Shown here piece by piece: positions 23,820 through 32,560 of a stretch of DNA of 33,165 bases (within the stretch, counting starts at the first letter, position 1; every line of letters starts with the position of its first letter). The notes under the pieces were generated by a model. The model saw only the letters and a program-made list of their open reading frames with translations, did not search any database and was not told the origin of the DNA. Origin of the DNA: Lentisphaerae bacterium GWF2_50_93 (GTDB lineage Bacteria; Verrucomicrobiota; Lentisphaeria; Victivallales; GWF2-50-93); NCBI GenBank assembly GCA_001804815.1, contig MHBI01000045.1:1-33165 (forward strand). Reading direction: 5' to 3'. A program made the translations under genes and the position numbers.

Positions 23820-25571
23820 TTAATTTATTCTTAACACCACGGCTGATTTAAATGGCATGGCGGGCGGACACGTCACCTCAAGGGCATCGGATTGCTGCGC
23901 CCATGCGACCGCCCCGCCGGATCCCACAAGCACCACGGACCGGATCGGCGAGGAACGATGACCCGCGGCCGAGCCCAACGCCTCAATCCGTAGCCGTGTG
24001 CCGGGCACCGGGACCGTCATGCAGATGGCGTACAGCGCGCCGTCCTTGCCGACCGTGAAACGGAAATCCTGCGGGCCGAATTTGAAGTCAGCCTGCGACT
24101 TTCCAAGCTTGCCGCCGTGCAGCATCCGGAGCTTCCCGTCCACCATCTCTCCCTCGCCCGGGATCACCCAGGCCTTGCTGCCATAGATGGCTTCCCCGTT
24201 GACGCGCATCCACGCGCCGACATCCTTGAGCATGCGGACGCAGTCCTCGTCGAGCGACCCGTCGGGCCTCGGCGAAATGCAGATGCATGCGTTGCCGTCG
24301 CGCGCGGCGGCCTCAATGATGTATCGGATCATCATGCCGGTGTCGTAGGTGAAATCGGGCGCATAGAACCAGTCGCCCACCGGTGCTTCCGCGATCCAGG
24401 GCTGGTCGGTCTTGATATTCGGAGGGATGCCAAACTCCTCGGTCGTAACCGTGCCGTTCGTGTTGTGGCGGAATTTAACGATGCTGAATGTGTCCACCTT
24501 GCCGCGCCGCGCCAGGGCGCGGTTGTAGAAGTCGGCGATGACCCGTTGCATGGCGTCGGCTTTGATGCCCGTGCCTGTGTCGCTGCCGCTGAAGGGCTGC
24601 TGGCCTGTGCCGTCGGTGTAGATGAAATCCGGATCGTACTGGTCCACGACATCCATCATCCGCAGCGCCCACTCCGTGGCATACCACTTCGCATAGTCGG
24701 CGTGGCGCCCGAACTGCCCGGCGGGCGGGGGGCTCCACGGCGAGTTGGCGGCCGCGGTCACGCCCTTGTACTCGCGGAGGTCAATGCCGTACAGCCGGCG
24801 CGGATCGAGTCCCTCCCACCATTGGCCTTTGCCGTCCGCCAGCGTGAGATGCCCGTCATAGGGCACGCCCGCCTTGCCGCCCTCAGCGTCGGCTCCGAAC
24901 GCCGTCTGCCACCACCACCAGGTGTACTCATGGTGGAAGGCTATGCCGTAGCGGATCCCCTCGTCCCGCGCGGCCTTCGTCCACTCACCAATCAGGTCTC
25001 GCTTCGGACCAAGCTTGACGGAGTTCCAGGGGTGGTAGCGCGAGTTCCACATGTCGTAGTTGTCGTGGTGGACCGCCTGGATCATCAGGAAACGCGCGCC
25101 TGCCTCCTTGTATAGTTTCGTCAGCGCAGCCGGATCGAGCTTCGACGGGTTCCAATCGCGCAGCACTTCCTTGTAGCCGATTTCCGAAGGATGCCCGTAA
25201 TTCTTCAAATGGCTGCGGTATGCGACATCGCCCTGCTTGTAGAGCTTCCGCGCGTACCAGTCGCCGCTCTGCCCGGCGGACTGCGGCCCGAAGTGGATCC
25301 AGATCCCGAACTTCGCGTCTCGCAACCAGGACGGCTCGCCGGGGTAGTTCTTTTCGATGGACTCCCATGTCGGCTCAAACGGACCCCTCGCGATAGGAAG
25401 GTCCAACACCACCTCGGGCGCCGACGCGGAATCGGCCATCGGCACGCTGTCGGCCGCCCCCGGCGCGGGGATCCCGGGCATCGGCGGAAGCGGCGGCAGG
25501 ACATTTGCGGCAATACTCATATTGATGATACCTCCCAAGACAAGCGCGGTAGAACACGCAGCCTTCTTCAT
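23820..25571 (-). CDS. Secreted GH29 alpha-L-fucosidase with Pro-rich N-terminal linker
   Basis: The start at 25571 overlaps the upstream stop as ATGA, with GAGGAG 11 bases before it, so translation is coupled. The 583-residue protein has a signal peptide (1-22), then a Pro/Ala-rich linker at 24-55 (PPLPPMPGIPAPGA). The GH29 barrel shows WLRDAKFGIWIHFGPQS at 82-98, AVHHDNYDMWNS at 166-177, FHHEYTWWWW at 212-221 and nucleophile Asp320 in FIYTDGTG. A C-terminal beta domain begins near 480. It should release alpha-L-fucose outside the cytoplasm. G+C is very high (47 of 60 in row 24721) compared with the lyase gene before it (32 of 60 in row 27121), suggesting recent insertion into the operon. 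Substrates other than fucose are possible in this subfamily. Confidence 0.9.
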   Translation of the reverse strand: MKKAACSTALVLGGIINMSIAANVLPPLPPMPGIPAPGAADSVPMADSASAPEVVLDLPIARGPFEPTWESIEKNYPGEPSWLRDAKFGIWIHFGPQSAGQSGDWYARKLYKQGDVAYRSHLKNYGHPSEIGYKEVLRDWNPSKLDPAALTKLYKEAGARFLMIQAVHHDNYDMWNSRYHPWNSVKLGPKRDLIGEWTKAARDEGIRYGIAFHHEYTWWWWQTAFGADAEGGKAGVPYDGHLTLADGKGQWWEGLDPRRLYGIDLREYKGVTAAANSPWSPPPAGQFGRHADYAKWYATEWALRMMDVVDQYDPDFIYTDGTGQQPFSGSDTGTGIKADAMQRVIADFYNRALARRGKVDTFSIVKFRHNTNGTVTTEEFGIPPNIKTDQPWIAEAPVGDWFYAPDFTYDTGMMIRYIIEAAARDGNACICISPRPDGSLDEDCVRMLKDVGAWMRVNGEAIYGSKAWVIPGEGEMVDGKLRMLHGGKLGKSQADFKFGPQDFRFTVGKDGALYAICMTVPVPGTRLRIEALGSAAGHRSSPIRSVVLVGSGGAVAWAQQSDALEVTCPPAMPFKSAVVLRIN

Positions 25572-28210
25572 GGGTTAAGCGTCTCCTCAGAGCGGGACAC
25601 CTTCCCATCCCGCATTTCGTTAATCGTCACGGCAATCCCGCTTCCGTCACCATCGAAATTGCGCAGGGTGATCTCCTGCACACGGCCGTCCATCAACTCC
25701 ACGCGCAGCGAGTCCGGACTCATAGCCACGGCGGACTTCACCACCGGCTTGTCCTCATACGGCTCAAGGACTGTCAGGAAGCGTGCTTCCTTTCCGGTTG
25801 AACGGACGGCAACAGTCTTCCGGCGCTGAGATTCGTCTCCCACGAAGTAGTCGGCGCCAAATGTTGCCTTGAAACGGACGGCATCCATCCCTGCCAGATC
25901 CAAAGTCACATGCGCAGGCAAAGCCTGTTCATATTTTATTCCTGCAATCTTGATCGGTCCGCCGCTGGAATCCTTGTCCACGGAATTTTTCGTAATAGGG
26001 ATTTCTTTCCCGTCCTTTGTTACAATCCGGGCGTTTGCCCAGAAAAGGTTGTTCTTGTCTTTCTGGTCTGTGAGCAGTTCCAGCGAATTCAGTCCTTCGA
26101 CTGGCACATCCACGTCCACACTTCCGAGAACCCATACCCCGGTTATACCCTCGGCGAGAACTTTGTCTCCGGACTTCACTGAATACTTGACTCTGCGGGA
26201 ACCATGCACTTCCGGAACCGCTCCGACCATGATCTCCTGCTTGAGCGGCCATAAAGTGCGCAAATCAAATTTCAATACGCCGTCTTCGCTGGAATCCGCC
26301 CGCGTTCCGGAGTTGTCGGCCCCCGGGCCAAAACAGAATTCATATCGCCCGAGAACCGGAGCCTCGCCATCGTACCAGTCGCAGTCCGTTACAAACTGTG
26401 CGCTTCCCACGGGATCGGGATTCCATTGCCCTGTGTGTCGTGCGAACTTCGCGCCCTCGACGCCTTGGAAACCCTTCATCTGGAACAGTGATTCGAACAC
26501 GTGCTCCTTTTCCGCCTTCAGGTAGTCGGCCAGCACAATGTAATCGTCTGTGACAACCATAAGCCTCCTTTGCAGAACAGGCTCGGAGTAGTCGGTTACC
26601 GCTCCGTATTTCGGAGGATTTTCCGGGACAGGGACAGAACGCCCCTCAGCAAATGACTTTTCGGCAAAAGTCTTATGCGGCTGATCCCAATAGACCATGC
26701 CTCCGTAGGGCGGATTGGACCAACGCGCATTGGTCTGGACAACCGTCGCCTGCATCATCTTGCCGGAATGGAAAAGTAGCCTCTGCGACTCTACCGGCTC
26801 CTGCATCTTCTGATCAACCACAACCATGTTTTTCGACACGCTGGTCTGGACATAGAACTTGTACATGAAATTCGGATAGCCGTACCACACCATCTCCGGA
26901 TTGTAGAAACTGCGCCCGTAGCGGGATAAATGGAGCAGGTTTGTACGGTCGAAGTGGCCATGGAACCAGCCGTGGTCTCCATAATGCAGCACCGCCTGGA
27001 TCTGCTCGCGCTGCGAACGATCTGCTGTTTGCGAACGCAGGACGGCAACCCCGGCATTGTCGGCATAGGCTGAGTTACGAGACAGATCAGGGCCGTCCTC
27101 CGGCAGTTCCGGAACACCATATAGCAGATCCCGACTGCCTGAGCGTTTTATTATGGCGGCATAGGCCGGATCGCGATAGAGATAATACCCAATATCCATG
27201 GCATTTCCCCCGACATCGTTCTGAGTGGAATCATTCAACCCGAATATTTTGCTCCGGTAGTCCAGCATCGGTGGCAAGGCATCCCACATTCTCTTTATGC
27301 TGACTCCTTCCTTGCTGACTGGCCCCCAGCGCAACTTGGTAATACCGTATTCCTCTTTTTCAGGGGGCTTCTCATTTGGCCTGTAGCCACCTGGGAATTT
27401 TGCATTCACGAGATCCATGCCCCAGCGCCGCATCGCGATCGCGACCTGGGAGAATTCAGTTGCACACCAGACATTATAGCTTATGGAGCATTCATACCAC
27501 CAGCCGTCATCTAGGACACCACGCTGGAGCTGGTCAAGTACGCCGCCGGGAGTGTTGAGGATCCAGTCAGCCGCCTTCAAATCCTGAATAACCAATGCGC
27601 AGTACAAGGCGCCGCAGTTCCATGACACGCACCAGTTGCTGATGTTGTTCGAGCCGAGATCGCGTTCCTCGCCAATGAACAGGCGCAATGTATCGTCAAT
27701 CTGTTTGCGGTCTGTGTCGGTGAATACTCCCGACGGTATCGCCATGTCGTAGGCCATGGCTATGTGCTGGAAGAAATGCCCTTCCTGCACCGATGCCTGG
27801 TTGCATCCGCGCCGCGTGACAGGAAAACCGTTCTTTGGATCGCTCAGCCTCAACAGGAATGTACGGACTTTTTCGGCGAACTTCTTCTCTCCTGTAAGCT
27901 GATATGAGATACCAGCGCTCATCAGACTCCATTCCTCCTGTGTACGGAAGAGCCAATCGCCCTTTTTGGGATCCTTCTGATTGCTCACGCTGGGCACGTT
28001 CCACTTTTCAGCCTGGTCGATATATCCTTTCGCGGCCTGCTTCGCCCAATCATATTTCTCGACCTTTGCCCGAACCTCGTCCCAACCGGCCTTGTCGTGC
28101 AGGATGTATGGATGCTCCAACGATTTTATATTTGGATCAGGATGCATCTGTACGACCTCAGCAGAAACTGCCTGTGTACATGCCAGAAGCGAAAAAATCA
28201 GTCTTCTCAT
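25568..28210 (-). CDS. Heparinase II/III-like polysaccharide lyase with NPCBM-like C terminus
   Basis: I choose ATG 28210, which follows AGGAAG by 6 bases and opens on a clean signal peptide (MRRLIFSLLACTQAVSA); an upstream ATG at 28267 is in frame without a ribosome site. The 880-residue protein has an alpha/alpha-toroid at about 30-370 with NISNW (Asn192) and a beta-sandwich with the signature HGWFHGHFDRTNLL at 413-426, including His417, His419 and Tyr431. These are the Asn, His and Tyr expected in heparinase II/III-like lyases, which split uronate-containing chains by beta-elimination. Residues about 670-810 resemble an NPCBM carbohydrate-binding module (VWVLGSVDVDV, FWANARI, ATFGADYFVGDE). 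The glycan target is not known; pectic, alginate-like or glycosaminoglycan-like uronates are candidates. Confidence 0.87.
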   Translation of the reverse strand: MRRLIFSLLACTQAVSAEVVQMHPDPNIKSLEHPYILHDKAGWDEVRAKVEKYDWAKQAAKGYIDQAEKWNVPSVSNQKDPKKGDWLFRTQEEWSLMSAGISYQLTGEKKFAEKVRTFLLRLSDPKNGFPVTRRGCNQASVQEGHFFQHIAMAYDMAIPSGVFTDTDRKQIDDTLRLFIGEERDLGSNNISNWCVSWNCGALYCALVIQDLKAADWILNTPGGVLDQLQRGVLDDGWWYECSISYNVWCATEFSQVAIAMRRWGMDLVNAKFPGGYRPNEKPPEKEEYGITKLRWGPVSKEGVSIKRMWDALPPMLDYRSKIFGLNDSTQNDVGGNAMDIGYYLYRDPAYAAIIKRSGSRDLLYGVPELPEDGPDLSRNSAYADNAGVAVLRSQTADRSQREQIQAVLHYGDHGWFHGHFDRTNLLHLSRYGRSFYNPEMVWYGYPNFMYKFYVQTSVSKNMVVVDQKMQEPVESQRLLFHSGKMMQATVVQTNARWSNPPYGGMVYWDQPHKTFAEKSFAEGRSVPVPENPPKYGAVTDYSEPVLQRRLMVVTDDYIVLADYLKAEKEHVFESLFQMKGFQGVEGAKFARHTGQWNPDPVGSAQFVTDCDWYDGEAPVLGRYEFCFGPGADNSGTRADSSEDGVLKFDLRTLWPLKQEIMVGAVPEVHGSRRVKYSVKSGDKVLAEGITGVWVLGSVDVDVPVEGLNSLELLTDQKDKNNLFWANARIVTKDGKEIPITKNSVDKDSSGGPIKIAGIKYEQALPAHVTLDLAGMDAVRFKATFGADYFVGDESQRRKTVAVRSTGKEARFLTVLEPYEDKPVVKSAVAMSPDSLRVELMDGRVQEITLRNFDGDGSGIAVTINEMRDGKVSRSEETLNP

Positions 28211-28276
28211 ATTAATCTTCCTATTGTTAAAGAGGACATAGTCAATACAACTAAGCCAGAAACGCATTGTCTGACT

Positions 28277-29890
28277 TCATTTCACTATCTTGAACGTCCG
28301 CTCTACAGGGACTGCCGTTTGCACTCCGTCCTTGCCAGAAAATCCCCATTGCCACGCAACAACAGTAACTTTGATCGGAAATTTAGAGCGAAGCGGAATA
28401 TCTGTGATCTTTAGCGCATCGCCGTCAATCTCTGCTGGACCTTCCAGGATATAGTATTGCACGGGCAAACCTGCGTCGCTTGTAGCGGATAGTTTAACTG
28501 TTTTCGTTCCATCCTTGACGTCACAGAGTTCCGGGAAGGTTATTGTCTGCAGTTTTCCGTCCTTGTTCGGCACTGCCCTGACCATCAACTGCTGCACAGC
28601 GCTCTTGTATTGCCTGTCTCCCGGATGCGACGCGAGAAGCCACATGTCATTATTGCGGCGATCCTGCGTATATTCCGCACGGCCAAAATGCAGGCGGAAG
28701 GTATTCTCGTCTACTTTCTCAACCGGACCGACAATACGGGAAAGCACAATTGGGCCTCCGCCTGTGGCATGCCCAAGTGCGGAACCGACCGGCATATCCG
28801 CCCAACGCGCGGCATTGCCTCTGTCCGGGACTACATCAACAAACGCTGCTTTCAGCTTAAAACTCATTCCGTCCTCAATCGGAATGAATCGGGGTGCAAC
28901 CGGTTCGCCGCATCCCTGTTCCAAATCCATCCGATCATTGGTCACGCTCAGAAGCTGCGGCTTTTTCCCCCGTGCAACTACATAATATTCTTCCGTTGCC
29001 TTCGCCATTTCCTCGTCGAAACACCAGAATGCCGTGTTCGTATCACCCTTATACTCGGCATATGGCGCCGCCAAAGCAACGGGGGACTTGTCTTTCCTCC
29101 AACGATCGATCCGCCAGCCTTTCTCAGGCTCAACAGCTTTAAGTTCGGCTGGTTTGCCAGGAGGAGATAATTCAGGCAGCCTGGTCTGTGCCGCCTTGCG
29201 TATGAACATTGCCAGGAATGAAACCAGTTCGTCTGAATAGTCGAAATGCCCGTGTCCTGCATCGGCCAGCAGCGCAAGCGCCGCCTTGGGATATTTCTGT
29301 TTGAATGCAAACATCGGAGTGAGCCGATCTTCCCACCACTCATATTCGCCCATTACCATCAGACCAGGAACCCCGTCGATATTGCGGTTCCCCCATCCGC
29401 AGTTTTTCCCTCCGAAACCGGGCAGATTTGTTTCGGGCGCATCACCATGTATTGACAACACTGCCAATGTTCTTCCAGGATTCCAGGCAGCGAAATTCCA
29501 CGGCCAGGTCGCATTGGCGCTGTGCCCAAAGGTCACCACTGGCACAAGCTTCAACTCTTCATAGCCGGACACGTCGGCAAGCCTGTCCATCAAGTCCTGG
29601 AATCGTTTGCCGGCATCGCCTGCCGGATCGAATTTAATGTCGAGGCCGGGAACTACCCAGACTTCTGCAATGCCAAGATCTGACAGCGCCTTCCGCATCG
29701 TCGGATGCTCCAGAACCCCCTGTTCTATCATATTGTGATTAGCCAGCACTATTGCCCGAATACGCTGGCAATCGGGGGGCGCCCACAAGTATGCCCGGCT
29801 GTTGGATTCAGGCACCGACCATTGCCATTCGGCGGCTTGACTTGGATTAACGAGAAAAAGCAGCAAAACTGCCATGATTATTTTTTTCAT
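28277..29890 (-). CDS. Secreted alpha/beta-hydrolase (carbohydrate-esterase-like), short form
   Basis: ATG 29890 with AGGA seven bases upstream gives 537 residues and a normal signal peptide (1-19). The catalytic part shows FGHSANATWPW with Ser124 and GHGHFDYSD with His213/His215; His215 aligns with His268 of the paralogue at 22014. The acid member is not assigned. The remainder (about 235-537) is the same beta-rich region as in the paralogue, including DVKDGTKTV beside DVKEGTKEV and VVAWQWG beside VTAWQYG. The two proteins are clearly homologous but far from identical, so both may have separate substrates. Esterase activity on acetylated or feruloylated glycans is a reasonable guess and not shown by the sequence. 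Confidence 0.75.
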   Translation of the reverse strand: MKKIIMAVLLLFLVNPSQAAEWQWSVPESNSRAYLWAPPDCQRIRAIVLANHNMIEQGVLEHPTMRKALSDLGIAEVWVVPGLDIKFDPAGDAGKRFQDLMDRLADVSGYEELKLVPVVTFGHSANATWPWNFAAWNPGRTLAVLSIHGDAPETNLPGFGGKNCGWGNRNIDGVPGLMVMGEYEWWEDRLTPMFAFKQKYPKAALALLADAGHGHFDYSDELVSFLAMFIRKAAQTRLPELSPPGKPAELKAVEPEKGWRIDRWRKDKSPVALAAPYAEYKGDTNTAFWCFDEEMAKATEEYYVVARGKKPQLLSVTNDRMDLEQGCGEPVAPRFIPIEDGMSFKLKAAFVDVVPDRGNAARWADMPVGSALGHATGGGPIVLSRIVGPVEKVDENTFRLHFGRAEYTQDRRNNDMWLLASHPGDRQYKSAVQQLMVRAVPNKDGKLQTITFPELCDVKDGTKTVKLSATSDAGLPVQYYILEGPAEIDGDALKITDIPLRSKFPIKVTVVAWQWGFSGKDGVQTAVPVERTFKIVK

Positions 29891-29951
29891 TTTATATCCT
29901 GCCTTTGAACTTATGAAATGCATAATCTATAAAATGGCCAACCCTATAACC

Positions 29952-32555
29952 CTATTCGGAGATGCGTTTGAACACATGCGTATCCTGTGCCTTGACTGTA
30001 AAGTGTTTCTCCTCCAGCGGATCTCCGGTGCCCAGATTGATGATTTTCCTTGCACCATGGGCCCAGTCGGCGGGGATCTCCACAGTTTCCGTCTTTCCAT
30101 CGAGACATGAGTTCATCACGATGAAGTAATCCCCGAAGCAGACTTGGTTCAGTGCAAACATATTCTTGTCTATTGGAATATCATGAGGAACTACGGCATA
30201 GATGTCATGTTCCGGCGATAGATAGTGGATGAATGCATACCCGCTCGCCTTGCGGTCTTTGTACCACTGATTCATGCACATCATCACCCTTTTTTCACCG
30301 TCCTTGAACGATAGGACCTGCGCAATCTCGTCTCCCCAGACGAAATCCGGAGCACCGGATTCCATTGGCAACATTACGTCTTCGGCAGGAAAGTCGCTGA
30401 AGAGCTTGAGCTTTTCCGGCATTTCCTTGAGCAGTCCCATCATCGACTGATAGAACCAGTTGCCCTCAGCAGCTCCACCCCATTTGTTTATCTCGTCGGG
30501 TGTCAGTCCGGAATATTGGAGCTGGAGCAGACGGATATGATACGGGTTTTTAAATTCAACCGCACACGGAATGGACGGTCCGAAACCAGAACCTCCGCGC
30601 ATCCGGTGCCTCCAGTTGAAGTAACCGTCTATCTTCCATTCCGGCTTGCCGTCTTCGCGGAATACAGGATATACGAAATGCGTAAATCCGTTGCCTGCGA
30701 TTCCGCACATCCGTTTCGCGGCTTCATTTCCGCTCATTTCATATAGATACCAGTATTCGGTGACCTGCTCGCGCCCATATTCACAGGTGTAGCCGCCATT
30801 GCCAAGCCCCCAGGATTCCAAGGTGATGCCCTTTGGCGAAACCCAGGTAGGATTGCCAAGTTCAACATCTCCGACAAGCGCCTTGATGCGTCCGTCCATC
30901 TTGCCCATATCGGGAAAGTACTTTTTGTCAGCCTTGAGGATTTCGAGCGCCTTGATGGCTGGATAGACCCCGGAAAGCTGGAACATTTCCTGGTTCGGGG
31001 CGTGTCCTACACAGCCGGAAAGAAACCTTGCGCTCATGCAAAACAGATCTTTGTATGCCTGACGGCGCGTTACAAGCGGCGTGTTCGGATCACAGTCGTC
31101 ATCGATAAGCTGATCGAGAAGGCCGGCCTTCTCCATGTCCTTCCCGGTCAGGACGAAAACCGAGCAAAACGCCCAATGCGCATTACCTTCCAGCTTACCA
31201 TCGGCCCAGCCACGTTTCGGACCGCCAACCCAGCTTTTGGTCCAGGGCGAAAAGAATGACCCGCTCGCGCCCTGCGCACGTCTGGTGAAGTCGAGGGCGA
31301 GGGCTATGCGTTCGAGCCATTCCTTGTCAAGATACTGCTTCGTGCCCTTGGTGACATAAGCCATCGCACCTGCATAGGGATTCGTCAATGGCCCCATGTT
31401 GTTCCGGACATTATAGAAACTCTGGGTATCGTGTTTGACGTCCACCAGGGATTCAGGAGTATTTTTCCAGCGTCCGAGCTTAATACACGAGCCTCCGATC
31501 ATGTCCGCCGGCCATTCGCCTTTCTTGACCTTCTCCTTCCAGTCCGGAGCCCAAAGCTGCTCTCGCATGCAGCGGTCGCCCTGTTTCTCTATGACGTCCA
31601 CAAACTTCCTGTCTACGGCTTCCACTAAACCAGGCTCGAACGGCTTGAACTTCGGCCATCTGTACGGTTTCACAGTCTTGAACGGCTTGTCGTCCGCAAG
31701 CGGCTTAAAGAACGATTCCGTATGAGAGTAGATGCGGTAGATGTTCCGGCTCGGTGGATTGTCGTCGTAGATGGATAGCGTCACCTCATCTTTGCCGTCG
31801 GTCAAACTGCGCGGAATTGACACAGTCGCATAGAAGAAAAATCCCGGCATTTTCCCGTCTTCCCCGCCGCTCGGATCGTCAAAAAGCCCGCCGAACCATA
31901 TGTCCTGAGGATAAGGCAATGGTTTTCCATCCTTGTAGCGAAGGAATAGGCTACTATGAACCTTAGAACCGCCCTTGAAACGGAGAGTAACATAGTTCTG
32001 CTTCGTACCGTCGACTTTCGAGGTAAATTCCAGTCTTGATTCATTCTTATCGCCAAGTATCTGATAATACTTCAGTCCTGTTTCCTTATCGGTAAGCTCC
32101 TGCGCTTTTCCGATGCACTGGATTTTTTCGATAGGTAGCACGGGACAGGTTGGCACTGGCTTCAGTGGCTGGATGTCATGGTTCAACGTAGCAGGTTTTG
32201 AGAGATCCTTAGTGTCAGCTTTTGAACTTGCCGGAGAAACGCCGGCCTTAATGTTTTCCTGAGAAACGGAAGATGTTCGGGATTCAGTCTGCTGTTTCAG
32301 TACGAAGCATCCGATCACTCCGGAGATTAGCATGAGGCTCAGGAAAATGACAAAGCCACTCCAATTGACTTTGTTTCTGGGAATGGCAATTGGTGTATAT
32401 TGGACAGCAGGCGCCTTTTGCTTTACGATTCCCTGTTTATGGGCAGGCGTAGGCACCGTGAATTTCCTATGGCATGCGGGACAGTCAACAGATAGGCCGG
32501 CATGGTCGGGTTCTCCATCGAGATGCTGATCGCAATATGGACACGAAAATTTCAT
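29952..32555 (-). CDS. Zinc-ribbon, membrane-anchored large extracytoplasmic protein of unknown function
   Basis: ATG 32555 lies 9 bases after GAGGAA; ATG 32564 overlaps the previous stop as ATGA but stands too close to the ribosome site. The 867-residue protein opens with a zinc ribbon (Cys5, Cys8, Cys25, Cys28), a linker and one transmembrane helix at about 65-87 (VIFLSLMLISGVIGCFVL). The rest, about 780 residues, should face the periplasm: a beta-sandwich-like part (about 150-270) and a long, Trp-rich helical part (about 310-720) that could be an alpha/alpha-toroid, then a beta tail. I recognise no catalytic motif. Its position between an accessory-domain gene and a lyase/esterase/fucosidase series suggests a glycan-binding or glycan-cleaving role. 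Confidence 0.85.
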   Translation of the reverse strand: MKFSCPYCDQHLDGEPDHAGLSVDCPACHRKFTVPTPAHKQGIVKQKAPAVQYTPIAIPRNKVNWSGFVIFLSLMLISGVIGCFVLKQQTESRTSSVSQENIKAGVSPASSKADTKDLSKPATLNHDIQPLKPVPTCPVLPIEKIQCIGKAQELTDKETGLKYYQILGDKNESRLEFTSKVDGTKQNYVTLRFKGGSKVHSSLFLRYKDGKPLPYPQDIWFGGLFDDPSGGEDGKMPGFFFYATVSIPRSLTDGKDEVTLSIYDDNPPSRNIYRIYSHTESFFKPLADDKPFKTVKPYRWPKFKPFEPGLVEAVDRKFVDVIEKQGDRCMREQLWAPDWKEKVKKGEWPADMIGGSCIKLGRWKNTPESLVDVKHDTQSFYNVRNNMGPLTNPYAGAMAYVTKGTKQYLDKEWLERIALALDFTRRAQGASGSFFSPWTKSWVGGPKRGWADGKLEGNAHWAFCSVFVLTGKDMEKAGLLDQLIDDDCDPNTPLVTRRQAYKDLFCMSARFLSGCVGHAPNQEMFQLSGVYPAIKALEILKADKKYFPDMGKMDGRIKALVGDVELGNPTWVSPKGITLESWGLGNGGYTCEYGREQVTEYWYLYEMSGNEAAKRMCGIAGNGFTHFVYPVFREDGKPEWKIDGYFNWRHRMRGGSGFGPSIPCAVEFKNPYHIRLLQLQYSGLTPDEINKWGGAAEGNWFYQSMMGLLKEMPEKLKLFSDFPAEDVMLPMESGAPDFVWGDEIAQVLSFKDGEKRVMMCMNQWYKDRKASGYAFIHYLSPEHDIYAVVPHDIPIDKNMFALNQVCFGDYFIVMNSCLDGKTETVEIPADWAHGARKIINLGTGDPLEEKHFTVKAQDTHVFKRISE

Positions 32556-32560
32556 TGTTA

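Noticed and set aside
24117..25115. 332-codon + strand frame opposite the second GH29
   Set aside because: Antisense shadow in the most GC-rich gene; no motif.
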